Origin: Nocardioides sp. dk884
GTDB taxonomy: Bacteria; Actinomycetota; Actinomycetes; Propionibacteriales; Nocardioidaceae
Assembly: GCF_009557055.1 (NCBI RefSeq)
Contig: NZ_CP045649.1
Span: forward strand, 3,075,501-3,139,500
Reading direction: 5' to 3'
Length of the DNA: 64,000 nucleotides
Position 1 is the stretch's first letter. Every line of letters starts with the position of its first letter. Under the pieces are notes generated by a model, which did no database searches, was not told the origin of the DNA, and was given only the letters and a program-made list of their open reading frames with translations. Shown piece by piece: positions 9,259 through 17,002 of the stretch. Position numbers and translations under genes: made by a program.

Positions 9259-10070
9259 GCCGCAGCCTCCCGAGCCTTGGTGACCACGCGCCGGACCAGG
9301 GTGCGCACGAGCTGCGCGCGGTAGCCGGCGGTGGCGTGGATGTCTTCGGCCGGGTCGAGGTGCGCCAGTGCGGCCTCGCCCAGCTCGTCGTCAGGAACGC
9401 CGGTGAGGTCGACGACCGTGGGGACGTCGCTCACCGACACGAAGCCCGCGCGCACGCTCTCGCCGTGCACGACCGCGGCGACGCCGGCCAGGGCGTAGTC
9501 GCCCTGGCGCCGCGAGATCTCCTCGAAGGCCACCCCCGCCCCGGCGGGCAGGGCGGGGAAGAACGCGGAGGTCGCGATCTCGTCGGGCCGCAGCGCGGAC
9601 TCCATCGGGCCGAGGAACAGCTCCTCGGCCGGGATCGTGCGGGTGCCCCCGGTCGACGCCGCCTCGACCGAGCCGCCGAGCAGACTCAGCACCACCGGCA
9701 TCTCGGCGGCGGCGTCGGCGTGGACGATCGAGCCGACGGTGGTGCCGCGGTTGCGGATCGTGGCGTGGGCGACGTGGGCGAGCGCCTCGGGGACCAGCGG
9801 CTGCACCCGTCGTACGTCGGGGTGGGCCAGCAGGTCGGCGTGGCGTACCAGCGCCCCGACGCGGACCCCGGCCTCGGACACCTCGATGGTGTCGAGGCCG
9901 GGGATCGCGGTGATGTCGACCAGGGCGTGCGGTGCCGCGATCCGCATCGAGAGCAGCGGCACCAGGCTCTGTCCGCCCGCGAGTACCTTCGCGTAGCTCT
10001 CGCCGGCGAGAGTCTCCAGAGCCTCGGCGAGGGTGGTCGGTCGGTGGTAGGCGAACGGAGCAGGCTTCAC
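9255..10070 (-). CDS. Molybdenum hydroxylase FAD-binding subunit (CoxM-like)
   Basis: The 271-residue protein has the two FAD contacts of the CoxM/XdhB family: AGGQSLVPLL at 31-40 and TVGSIVHADAAAEMP beginning at 111 (usually TxGGxxxHxDPA; the second Gly and the DPA are altered here). The C-terminal CO-dehydrogenase flavoprotein domain follows. It accepts electrons from the iron-sulfur subunit and hands them to a carrier, possibly quinone through the CoxG-like protein. It is the first hydroxylase gene, 18 bases after the permease stop, so permease and enzyme are probably cotranscribed. Confidence 0.93.
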   Translation of the reverse strand: MKPAPFAYHRPTTLAEALETLAGESYAKVLAGGQSLVPLLSMRIAAPHALVDITAIPGLDTIEVSEAGVRVGALVRHADLLAHPDVRRVQPLVPEALAHVAHATIRNRGTTVGSIVHADAAAEMPVVLSLLGGSVEAASTGGTRTIPAEELFLGPMESALRPDEIATSAFFPALPAGAGVAFEEISRRQGDYALAGVAAVVHGESVRAGFVSVSDVPTVVDLTGVPDDELGEAALAHLDPAEDIHATAGYRAQLVRTLVRRVVTKAREAAA

Positions 10071-10088
10071 GGTTTCCTTCGGCAGCGA

Positions 10089-11558
10089 TCAGTGCTTGTG
10101 GTCGTGGTGGTGGGGTGCCGCGTGGTCCTCGACGTTGGTGCCGGGACGCCCCACGGTGATCACCGCGCCGTCGTCACGGTCCGACGGCGCCACGAGGCGG
10201 GCCACGTGGTAGCCGAGGACGACCACCAGGGTGCCGAGGGCGATGCCGGTGAGGACGAAGTCGTCGGTGAACTTCAGCTGTGCCTCGCCGATCGCGAGGA
10301 TGATTCCAGCGCCGATCGGCACCAGGTTGACCGGGTTGGCGAAGTTGACGCCGTTCTCCCGCCAGATCTTGGCACCGAGCAGGCCGATCATCCCGTAGAG
10401 GACCAGGGTGATGCCGCCGAGGACGGCCGGCGGGGTCGCGTTGACGATCTCCCCGAACTTCGGCACCAGACCGAGCAGGATCGCGACCAGCGCGGCGACG
10501 AAGTAGGCGGCCGTCGAGTAGACGCGGGTGGCGGCCATGACGCCGATGTTCTCGGCGTAGGTGGTGGTCGGCGAGCCACCGACGGAGGTGGCGATGACGG
10601 TCGCGACGCCGTCCGCGCCGACCGCGCGGCCCATGACCGGGTCGAGGTCGGCCCCGGTCATCTCCGAGACCGCCTTGACGTGGCCGACGTTCTCGGCGAC
10701 GAGGGCGATCACGGCCGGCAGCACCAGCAGCACGAAGGTGAACGAGAAGGCGGGCGTGTGCCAGCCGACGGCGCCCAGGTTGTCGGCGAGGTTCTGGTTG
10801 CCGACCAGCCCGTCCTCGGTGCGTCCGGGGAACCCGAACCAGGCGGACTCCTTGACGGCCGTCCAGTCGACGCGCCAGTGCGGACCCGGGTCAGGGTCGC
10901 CGGGCAGCGGCAGCGAGGTCTTGCCGAACACCAGGTCGAAGACCCAGGAGAGGAGGTAGCCGAAGATCAGGCCCAGGAAGATGGCCACCCGGCCGAAGAA
11001 GCCGCGCAGGCCGACGGCCATCAAGATGACGGCGGCCATCGTGATGATCGCGGCCCAGGGGTCGGCGGGCATGTAGTTCTGGGTGGCGACCGGCGCCAGG
11101 TTGAACCCGATCAGCATCACCACGGCACCGGTGACGACCGGCGGCAGGACAGCATTGACGGCGTCCGCGCCCAGGAAGTGGATGACCAGGCCGACCAGCG
11201 CGAGCACCACACCGGCGACCAGGATCGCCCCGGTCACGTCGGCGGGGCCACCGGGGCCGCCCTCGCCGGAGTAGGAGTAGATCGCGGTCGCGCCGCCGAC
11301 GAACGCGGCGGACGTGCCCAGATAGCTGGGGACCTTGCCCTTGACGATCAGCAGGAAGCAGATGGTCGCGATGCCGCTCATCATGATCGCGAGGTTGGCG
11401 TTGAGGCCCATCACGATCGGGAAGACGAACGTCGCCCCGAACATCGCGACGACGTGCTGGGCGCCCAGGCCCACGGTCTTGCCCCAGGCGAGGCGCTGGT
11501 GCGGCGCGACCGCCTCACCGGGCCCGGGATCGACGAGCTCCCACTTGAACATCGACAT
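10089..11558 (-). CDS. NCS2 family uracil/xanthine permease
   Basis: This 489-residue integral membrane protein has about 12-14 hydrophobic segments and the nucleobase-ascorbate transporter marks AENVGH and GGSPTTTYAENIGVMAATR, which carry the two glutamates that bind the base in UraA. The latter motif is closest to the UraA/RutG uracil branch. A GAGGGA ribosome site lies 5 bases before the ATG. The tail is unusual: the last residues, HHHDHKH, could bind metal. It heads the hydroxylase operon and so probably imports its substrate. The UraA-like signature hints at a pyrimidine or similar ring, but family assignment alone cannot fix specificity. Confidence 0.92.
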   Translation of the reverse strand: MSMFKWELVDPGPGEAVAPHQRLAWGKTVGLGAQHVVAMFGATFVFPIVMGLNANLAIMMSGIATICFLLIVKGKVPSYLGTSAAFVGGATAIYSYSGEGGPGGPADVTGAILVAGVVLALVGLVIHFLGADAVNAVLPPVVTGAVVMLIGFNLAPVATQNYMPADPWAAIITMAAVILMAVGLRGFFGRVAIFLGLIFGYLLSWVFDLVFGKTSLPLPGDPDPGPHWRVDWTAVKESAWFGFPGRTEDGLVGNQNLADNLGAVGWHTPAFSFTFVLLVLPAVIALVAENVGHVKAVSEMTGADLDPVMGRAVGADGVATVIATSVGGSPTTTYAENIGVMAATRVYSTAAYFVAALVAILLGLVPKFGEIVNATPPAVLGGITLVLYGMIGLLGAKIWRENGVNFANPVNLVPIGAGIILAIGEAQLKFTDDFVLTGIALGTLVVVLGYHVARLVAPSDRDDGAVITVGRPGTNVEDHAAPHHHDHKH

Positions 11559-11585
11559 CGCTGTCCCTCATCTCTTCGTGGCGGC

Positions 11586-11605
11586 TTGGCCCCGAGGACT
11601 GCCAA
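11586..11605. promoter_or_regulatory. Dyad TTGGC-N10-GCCAA upstream of the permease operon
   Basis: The dyad lies 28 bases upstream of the permease ATG. Read on the minus strand it begins TTGGCAGTCCTC, sharing TTGGCAG and TCCTC with a dyad in the pucR/DUF2877 intergenic region at 13027-13050. Two similar dyads in the two promoter regions of one pathway suggest a common regulator site, possibly for the PucR protein. This rests on two examples only. Confidence 0.35.
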
Positions 11606-11720
11606 CGTAATGAGGTCCAGGACACACCATCGACGGCGACACTCGCCTAACGGAATGCGGATTCGCTGGCAAAGATTGGCTGGCGCGCCTGCGCAGATTT
11701 CTCGGCGAGCCGAGGCGAGG

Positions 11721-13010
11721 TCAGGCAGTGATCTCCAGCACGCGCAGCGCCACCGCGACATCGAGGCGCAGGTGTGGGTCGGAGGAGAGTGGCCCGAGCA
11801 GGCGCTCCAGCTTGGAGACCCGGTAGCGCATCGTGTTGTAGTGGAAGAACTGCGTGCGCGCGGCCTCGGCCACGTTGAAGTTGGTGTCGATGAGCACCTG
11901 GAGGGTCTCGCGCAGGTCGGCCGCCTCGGGCGTCGCCTCGGCGAGCGGGCCCAGCACGTCGCGGGTGAACGCGTGCAGCTCGGCGGGGTCGGGCACGAGC
12001 GCGATCAGCCGGTGCAGCCCGAGCTGGTCGAAGAAGGTCGTCGAGGCACCGCCGTGCACCCGGTGGCCGATCTCCACGGCGCGCCGCGCCTGCGCGTAGG
12101 CCTCCGGCAGAGCGTCCACGCTCGCGGCCACCCGGCTCACCCCGACCGAGAACGGCCGGCGCCCGCCGCCGCGGTCCCCGGTGACCGCGGTGATGGTGCG
12201 TCGTACGACGTCCTCACCGGGGTAGCCCTCCGCCGTCGGGTTCGGGCCGAGCTCGACCGGCAGCAGCGCGACCACCTCGGAGGTGAAGTCCACGCACGGG
12301 ATGCCGGGATCCAGGCTGCGGGTCACCTGGCTCCAAGCGGCGGCGAAGCGCTCCTGCCAGGAGCGCTGGCTCGCGCGCGACACCGGCGGCTCGTCCGGGC
12401 CGAGCGGGTCGATCTCCGCGACAACCACGACCACGGGTCGGCGCAGCTCCCACCCGAAGGTCTCGGCGTGCTCGGCCACGTAGTCCTCATCGCCCGCGCG
12501 GCGGAGGAACAGGTCGCGCAGGAAGTCGCCCTGGTACTTGTTCTCCACGGCGGTCACCGCCTGCTCGCGGGTGATCAGCAGCGCCGCCACCGCGGCCGCC
12601 CGCTCCAGGGCGTGGATGTCGTCGGAGTCGATCGGGGCGTCCGGGCGCAGGCAGACCAGCCGGGCCAGGTCGACCCCGCTCGCCGCGACGCGCAGCGAGC
12701 GCACCTCGCCGGCGCCCGCCGGGGAGCCGGAGGTGCCTATCCGCTCCACCCGCAGCCGGCCGGTGTCGTCGACGAGGTCCTCGGCGACGAGCAGCGCCCG
12801 CTGGTCGTCGGGCATCGCGCCGGCCCGCTCGCGGCCGTCGCTGGAGGTCACCAGCACGCCGACCCCCAGCACCCGGGCCACCTCCGCGGCGATGCCACGC
12901 AGGTCGCCGCCCTCGAGCACGATCTGGGTCAGCGCGGCGTGGAGCGCGTCGACGCGGGCGAGCGCCGCGATGGCACTGTCCTCACGGTGATGGTCTATCA
13001 AGATGTGCAC
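11721..13010 (-). CDS. PucR family transcriptional regulator
   Basis: The 429-residue protein has the PucR layout: a variable N-terminal sensor region, a GGDEF-like central region (about 200-330), and a C-terminal PucR helix-turn-helix around NFNVAEAARTQFFHYNTMRY at about residues 360-400. PucR-type proteins control purine, allantoin and amino-acid catabolism in Gram-positive bacteria. It lies between the leftward permease/hydroxylase genes and the rightward transcarbamoylase operon, and diverges from the latter across 68 bases. It is therefore the likely local regulator. The start is uncertain: GTG at 13010 directly abuts an AGGGGA sequence, and a TTG three codons on has better spacing. Confidence 0.88.
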   Translation of the reverse strand: MHILIDHHREDSAIAALARVDALHAALTQIVLEGGDLRGIAAEVARVLGVGVLVTSSDGRERAGAMPDDQRALLVAEDLVDDTGRLRVERIGTSGSPAGAGEVRSLRVAASGVDLARLVCLRPDAPIDSDDIHALERAAAVAALLITREQAVTAVENKYQGDFLRDLFLRRAGDEDYVAEHAETFGWELRRPVVVVVAEIDPLGPDEPPVSRASQRSWQERFAAAWSQVTRSLDPGIPCVDFTSEVVALLPVELGPNPTAEGYPGEDVVRRTITAVTGDRGGGRRPFSVGVSRVAASVDALPEAYAQARRAVEIGHRVHGGASTTFFDQLGLHRLIALVPDPAELHAFTRDVLGPLAEATPEAADLRETLQVLIDTNFNVAEAARTQFFHYNTMRYRVSKLERLLGPLSSDPHLRLDVAVALRVLEITA

Positions 13011-13026
13011 TCCCCTAGCCCGATCC

Positions 13027-13050
13027 TTGGCAGATCCTCACATTCTGCCC
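13027..13050. promoter_or_regulatory. Divergent promoter region with dyad GGCAGA-N9-TCTGCC
   Basis: The 68-base gap between pucR and the DUF2877 gene holds an inverted repeat with arms 13029-13034 and 13044-13049. A TAGCGT sequence matching the actinobacterial -10 pattern TANNNT lies about 8 bases before the DUF2877 GTG, so that mRNA may be leaderless. The dyad would overlap the upstream promoter and is a good operator candidate. Confidence 0.45.
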
Positions 13051-13078
13051 CACCGGCCCCGCCACTAGCGTCGAGGAC

Positions 13079-13795
13079 GTGCCTCTCTCCCCCTCGTCCG
13101 CCACGGCCTGCGCCGTGATCGCGGCGAGCGCGCCGGCACGCGTCCGCGACACCCTCGCGGCCCAGCCCGACGGCGCGGTCGCGGTCGTGCACCGCGGCTC
13201 GCAGGCCGTGTACGTCGAGGTGCAGGGGCACTGCCTCGGCGTCGTCGCCGCGACCGCGACCGCGGTTCCGTGCGCGCTCCAGGTGGCCGGGGACGTCGTC
13301 CCCCGCGCCGCGCGCGCCGAGATCCGCGGCGGGGTGCTGCACCTCGACGACGTCGCGCTGCGCATCGGCCGGATCCGCGACGTCCGGGTCCCCCGCCTCC
13401 CCGGCGTACCAGCTGACGGGCCCGCGCCGCTGTCACACGCGGAGGTCGCGGCGCTGGTCGGCGTGGGCGACGGCCTCACGCCGTACGGCGACGACGTGCT
13501 GTGCGGCTGGCTCGGCGCCCACCGGGCGGCCGGCATCGCCACCCCCGACGTCGACCACGCGGTCCGCGCGCTCGCGCACCGCACCACCCTGCTCTCCGCG
13601 ACCCTCCTCGACTGCGCCGTGCGCGGCGAGGTGCTCGCGGAGTTCGCGGCCTGGCTGCGCTCCCTGGGCACCGCCCGGGAGCCCGCGGCCGCCGCCACCC
13701 TTGCTTCCATCGGCCACACCTCCGGCCTCGGTCTGCTGCGCGGCGCCCGGCGCGCGCTGACCGCCCTCGGCATCCGGGCGGAGGTCGCTGCATGA
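13079..13795 (+). CDS. DUF2877 protein, YlbF/AllH-like (oxamate carbamoyltransferase subunit family)
   Basis: The 238-residue protein shows the DUF2877 signature GVGDGLTPYGDD at 128-139 and a C-terminal GHTSGLGLLRG block. E. coli YlbF (renamed AllH) belongs to this family and works with FdrA/AllF and YlbE/AllG as oxamate transcarbamoylase in anaerobic allantoin breakdown. All three partners sit together here, so a transcarbamoylase complex is likely, though its acceptor may differ. The GTG start has no clear ribosome site and may be leaderless. The stop overlaps the fdrA start (ATGA). Confidence 0.88.
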   Translation: MPLSPSSATACAVIAASAPARVRDTLAAQPDGAVAVVHRGSQAVYVEVQGHCLGVVAATATAVPCALQVAGDVVPRAARAEIRGGVLHLDDVALRIGRIRDVRVPRLPGVPADGPAPLSHAEVAALVGVGDGLTPYGDDVLCGWLGAHRAAGIATPDVDHAVRALAHRTTLLSATLLDCAVRGEVLAEFAAWLRSLGTAREPAAAATLASIGHTSGLGLLRGARRALTALGIRAEVAA

Positions 13796-15258
13796 GCACA
13801 GCCGTCAGTTCCCCGACCGGTCCCGGCACCGGCACGTCCCACGTCGAGCTGCGCTCGGGTGCGTACGCCGACTCCGTCGCCCTGCTCCAGGTCAGCCGCG
13901 CCGTCCAGGGGGTCGCCGGGGTCCGCGCGGCCCAGGTCGCGATGGCCACGCCGCTCAACATCGAGGTGCTGACCTCGATGGGGTTCGCGGTGCCGGACGC
14001 CGCCGGGCCCAACGACATGGTGGTCGCCGTCCACCTCGAGGACGAGGACGCGCTCGCCGGCGCCCTCGCCGCGGTCGACGAGGCGCTGCGCGCGGCGAGC
14101 AAGCGATCGACCGGCAGCGCCGAGGTCGCCCCGCACCGCACCACCGCCACCGCCCTGCGCGACGCCGAGGAGGGCGCGGTCGCCCTGATCTCGGTGCCCG
14201 GCCAGCACGCGCTGGTCGAGGCCATGGACGCCCTCGACGCCGGGCGCGACGTGATGATCTTCAGCGACAACGTCCCGGTCGAGCAGGAGGTCGCGCTCAA
14301 GCGCATCGCCGCCGAGCGGGGCCTGCTCGTGATGGGCCCGGACTGCGGCACCGCCGTCGTCGGTGGTGTCGGTCTGGGCTTCGCCAACGTCGTGCAGCCC
14401 GGCCCGGTGGGCCTCGTCGCCGCCTCGGGCACCGGGTGCCAGCAGCTGCTCTCGCTGCTCGACCACGCGGGCGTCGGGGTCACCTCGGCGCTCGGGGTCG
14501 GCGGTCGCGACCTGTCCGCCGAGGTCGGCGGCCTGGCCACCCGCGAGGGACTGCGCCGCCTCGACGCCGACCCCGACGTGGAGCTCGTCGTCGTGGTCTC
14601 CAAGCCCCCGGCCGCCTCCGTGGCCGCCGACCTGGAGCAGTACGCCGCGGCGCTCGACACCCCCGTGGAGCTCGCGCTGCTCGGCGCCGGACAGCCCGAC
14701 CTCACCGCCGCCGCGGAGCGGGTGCTCACCCGGCTCGGCGTACCGGTCCCGTCCTGGCCGGTGTGGGGCAGCGCCCCCGCCGCCACCGGCCCGCTGCTGC
14801 GCGGGCTGTTCGCCGGCGGCACGCTGGCCGGCGAGGCCCGCCTGATCGCCGCCGAGGCCCTCGGGGAGGTCACCAGCGCGCCTGCCGCCCTGGCCGGCGA
14901 CAGCCACGCCGTCGTCGACTTCGGCGACGACGAGCTCACCACCGGGCGCGCGCACCCGATGATCGACCCGACCCTGCGTCTGGAGCACCTCGCCCGGGTC
15001 GGCGCCGACCCGCGCACCGGCGTCGTCCTGCTCGACGTCGTGCTCGGCCACGGCGCCGAGGACGACCCGGCCGGCTCGCTCGCCCCCGCCCTCGCCGCCG
15101 TCGCCGCCCCGGTGCTGGTGACGGTGGTCGGCACCGGTGCCGACCCCCAGGACCTCGAACGCCAGGTCCGGCTGCTGGCCGAGGCCGGCGCCGAGGTCCA
15201 CCTGTCCAACGCCGGCGCGACCCGCCGCGCCCTCGAGCTGCTGGAGGCCCGCGCATGA
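13792..15258 (+). CDS. fdrA: FdrA/AllF-like acyl-CoA synthetase-fold subunit of a transcarbamoylase
   Basis: The start is the ATG at 13792 overlapping the DUF2877 stop; a longer frame upstream is a shadow of that gene. The 488-residue protein has FdrA hallmarks: a glycine-rich GLVAASGTGCQQ around Ser212-Gly215, GVGGRDLS, and MGPDCGTA, on a succinyl-CoA-synthetase-like fold. In E. coli FdrA is one of three polypeptides that convert oxalurate plus phosphate to oxamate plus carbamoyl phosphate. Here it would allow carbamoyl phosphate, and potentially ATP, to be recovered from a ureido compound. No carbamate kinase is seen in the window. Confidence 0.9.
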   Translation: MSTAVSSPTGPGTGTSHVELRSGAYADSVALLQVSRAVQGVAGVRAAQVAMATPLNIEVLTSMGFAVPDAAGPNDMVVAVHLEDEDALAGALAAVDEALRAASKRSTGSAEVAPHRTTATALRDAEEGAVALISVPGQHALVEAMDALDAGRDVMIFSDNVPVEQEVALKRIAAERGLLVMGPDCGTAVVGGVGLGFANVVQPGPVGLVAASGTGCQQLLSLLDHAGVGVTSALGVGGRDLSAEVGGLATREGLRRLDADPDVELVVVVSKPPAASVAADLEQYAAALDTPVELALLGAGQPDLTAAAERVLTRLGVPVPSWPVWGSAPAATGPLLRGLFAGGTLAGEARLIAAEALGEVTSAPAALAGDSHAVVDFGDDELTTGRAHPMIDPTLRLEHLARVGADPRTGVVLLDVVLGHGAEDDPAGSLAPALAAVAAPVLVTVVGTGADPQDLERQVRLLAEAGAEVHLSNAGATRRALELLEARA

Positions 15259-16691
15259 GCACCCCCACCGCCCCCGTGTCCTCCGTCGTCAACGTCGGCG
15301 CCGACCTGCTCGCCGACGCCGTCGCCAGCCAGGCGATCGACGTCGCCCGGGTCGACTGGCGCCCGCCGCTGTCCGGCACCGAGGCCGACCTGGCCACCGT
15401 CGCCGCCGACCCGCTGCGCCGTGACGCCAACGCTCGCGCGGTCGCGGCGTACCACGGCGTGACGGCTCGCCTCGTCGACGTCGTCCCCGCCTCCGAGGCG
15501 CTGGGCCTGGAGCCGGGGCAGTTCCTGCACGCCGGCCCGCCGATCACCTGGGACCGCGCGTCCGGACCGCTGCGCGGCGCGCTGCTCGGCGGCGCCGCCT
15601 TCGAGGGCCTGGTCGAGGACCCCGAGGACGCCGCGGCGCTCTTCGAGGCCGGCTCGTCGGTCTCGCTCGAGCCGTGCCACCACCGCGGCACCGTCGGCCC
15701 GATGGCCGGCGTGGTCACCCCGAGCATGTGGATGTTCGTCCTCGAGGACGTCGAGACCGGGCGGCGTACCCACTGCTCGCTCAACGAGGGCCTGGGCAAG
15801 GTGCTGCGCTACGGCGCCTACTCCCCCGACGTGCTCGAGCGGCTGCGCTGGATGCGTGACGTGCTGGGCCCGCTGCTGCAGGGCTCGGTGCGCGCGGTGC
15901 GCGACTCCGCCGGTCCCGTGGACGTGACCGGCATCCTCACCCAGATGCTGCAGATGGGCGACGAGGCGCACAACCGCAACCGGGCCGGCACCCTGATGCT
16001 GCTGCGCGACCTCGCCCCCGTGATGGTGCTGGAGAGCGAGCGGGGCGGCCTCAGCCCCGCCGACGTCGCCGAGGGCCTGCGCTTCATCGGCGGCAACGAC
16101 CACTTCTTCCTCAACCTCGCGATGCCCGCCTGCAAGCTCGCGCTCGACGCGGCCCGCGGCATCGAGGGCTCGACGATGGTCGTGGCGATGGCGCGCAACG
16201 GCACCGACTTCGGCATCCAGACCGCCGGCACCGGCGATGAGTGGTTCACCGGTCCCGCCCAGCTCGCCGACGGGCTCTTCCTCGGCGACTACGGCCCGGA
16301 CGACGCCAACCCCGACATCGGCGACTCCGCGATCACCGAGACCGCGGGCATCGGCGGCTTCGCGATGGCCACGGCCCCCGCGATCGTCCGCCTCGTCGGC
16401 GGCACCGTGCCCGACGCCCTCGCCACCACCCGGCGCATGCACGAGATCGCCCTCGCGGAGAACCCGCGCTGGTCGGTGCCCGTCCTGGACTTCCAGGGCA
16501 CCCCGACCGGCATCGACGTGACCCGCGTCTGCCGCACCGGCATCCTGCCGCAGATCAACACCGGCATGGCCGGCAAAGTCGCGGGCGTGGGCCAGGTCGG
16601 CGCCGGCCTGGTCACCCCGCCCGAGGAGATCTTCCCGAAGGCGCTCGCCCGTCTCGCGGAGCGCACCCGCGAGCGCGCCGCCGGCGCATGA
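15255..16691 (+). CDS. DUF1116 protein, YlbE/AllG-like (oxamate carbamoyltransferase subunit family)
   Basis: The 478-residue protein overlaps fdrA by four bases (ATGA). Family marks are SVVNVGADLL and VDWRPP near the N-terminus, FLHAGPPITW at 90-99, LRGALLGGAAFEG just after, and a long conserved core with GGNDHFFLNLAM. YlbE (AllG) is the largest subunit of E. coli oxamate transcarbamoylase and probably carries the substrate site. It closes the DUF2877-fdrA-DUF1116 operon. The stop again overlaps an ATG that opens only an 11-codon frame, suggesting a lost downstream gene. Confidence 0.92.
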   Translation: MSTPTAPVSSVVNVGADLLADAVASQAIDVARVDWRPPLSGTEADLATVAADPLRRDANARAVAAYHGVTARLVDVVPASEALGLEPGQFLHAGPPITWDRASGPLRGALLGGAAFEGLVEDPEDAAALFEAGSSVSLEPCHHRGTVGPMAGVVTPSMWMFVLEDVETGRRTHCSLNEGLGKVLRYGAYSPDVLERLRWMRDVLGPLLQGSVRAVRDSAGPVDVTGILTQMLQMGDEAHNRNRAGTLMLLRDLAPVMVLESERGGLSPADVAEGLRFIGGNDHFFLNLAMPACKLALDAARGIEGSTMVVAMARNGTDFGIQTAGTGDEWFTGPAQLADGLFLGDYGPDDANPDIGDSAITETAGIGGFAMATAPAIVRLVGGTVPDALATTRRMHEIALAENPRWSVPVLDFQGTPTGIDVTRVCRTGILPQINTGMAGKVAGVGQVGAGLVTPPEEIFPKALARLAERTRERAAGA

Positions 16692-16720
16692 GCGTGCGGC
16701 AGCTCGCCTCGGCGCCGTAG
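16688..16720 (+). pseudogene. Truncated coupled ORF after the DUF1116 gene
   Basis: An ATG overlapping the DUF1116 stop opens MSVRQLASAP and then meets TAG. The same frame continues open beyond the TAG for several tens of codons (AKLVDPAAPLLSLRV...) into a long hairpin at 16808. The overlap matches the other gene joints of this operon, so this may be the relic of a fourth gene. I could not recognise any family; it may also be chance. Confidence 0.25.
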
Positions 16721-17002
16721 GCCAAGCTCGTCGACCCCGCCGCCCCGCTGCTGTCCCTGCGCGTGGTGCGTCACCGGGTGCGCGGCGACGCGTTCCCGAC
16801 TCGCACCGGACAGCGGTGCTGCGCAGTCATCTGCCGACTGCGCAGCACCGCTGTCCCGTTCCCCCCATCGCCCCTACGCGCGATCGGCTGGACGCCCTCC
16901 GCGCCGTACGGCAGCGGTCGTCCAAGCGCGTCACGTGGCCGCGCCTGGGTCGAGCAAGCCCGCTGTTGGTCGAGCGCCGTGTCGACAGGCGCGACCGACG
17001 CC
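16721..17002. other. Gene-free stretch between the transcarbamoylase operon and the DUF222 gene
   Basis: It holds the 21-bp hairpin at 16808-16856 and, near 16950-16995, a TGGTCGAGC sequence like that seen in the repeats around 18.4 kb. Open frames here have no recognisable product. The genes on either side converge, so termination of both is expected here. Confidence 0.5.
16808..16856. terminator. Perfect 21-bp hairpin, probable bidirectional terminator
   Basis: Arms 16808-16828 and 16836-16856 are exactly complementary (the left arm starts GGACAGCGGTGCTGCG) with a 7-base loop ATCTGCC. No U-tract follows, as is common for high-GC actinobacteria. It lies between convergent genes. Confidence 0.65.

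Noticed and set aside
5670..10070. Aerobic CO dehydrogenase operon
   Set aside because: Gene order and CoxG resemble one, but the Mo-subunit loop is YRGAGR, and no coxD/E/F genes are adjacent.
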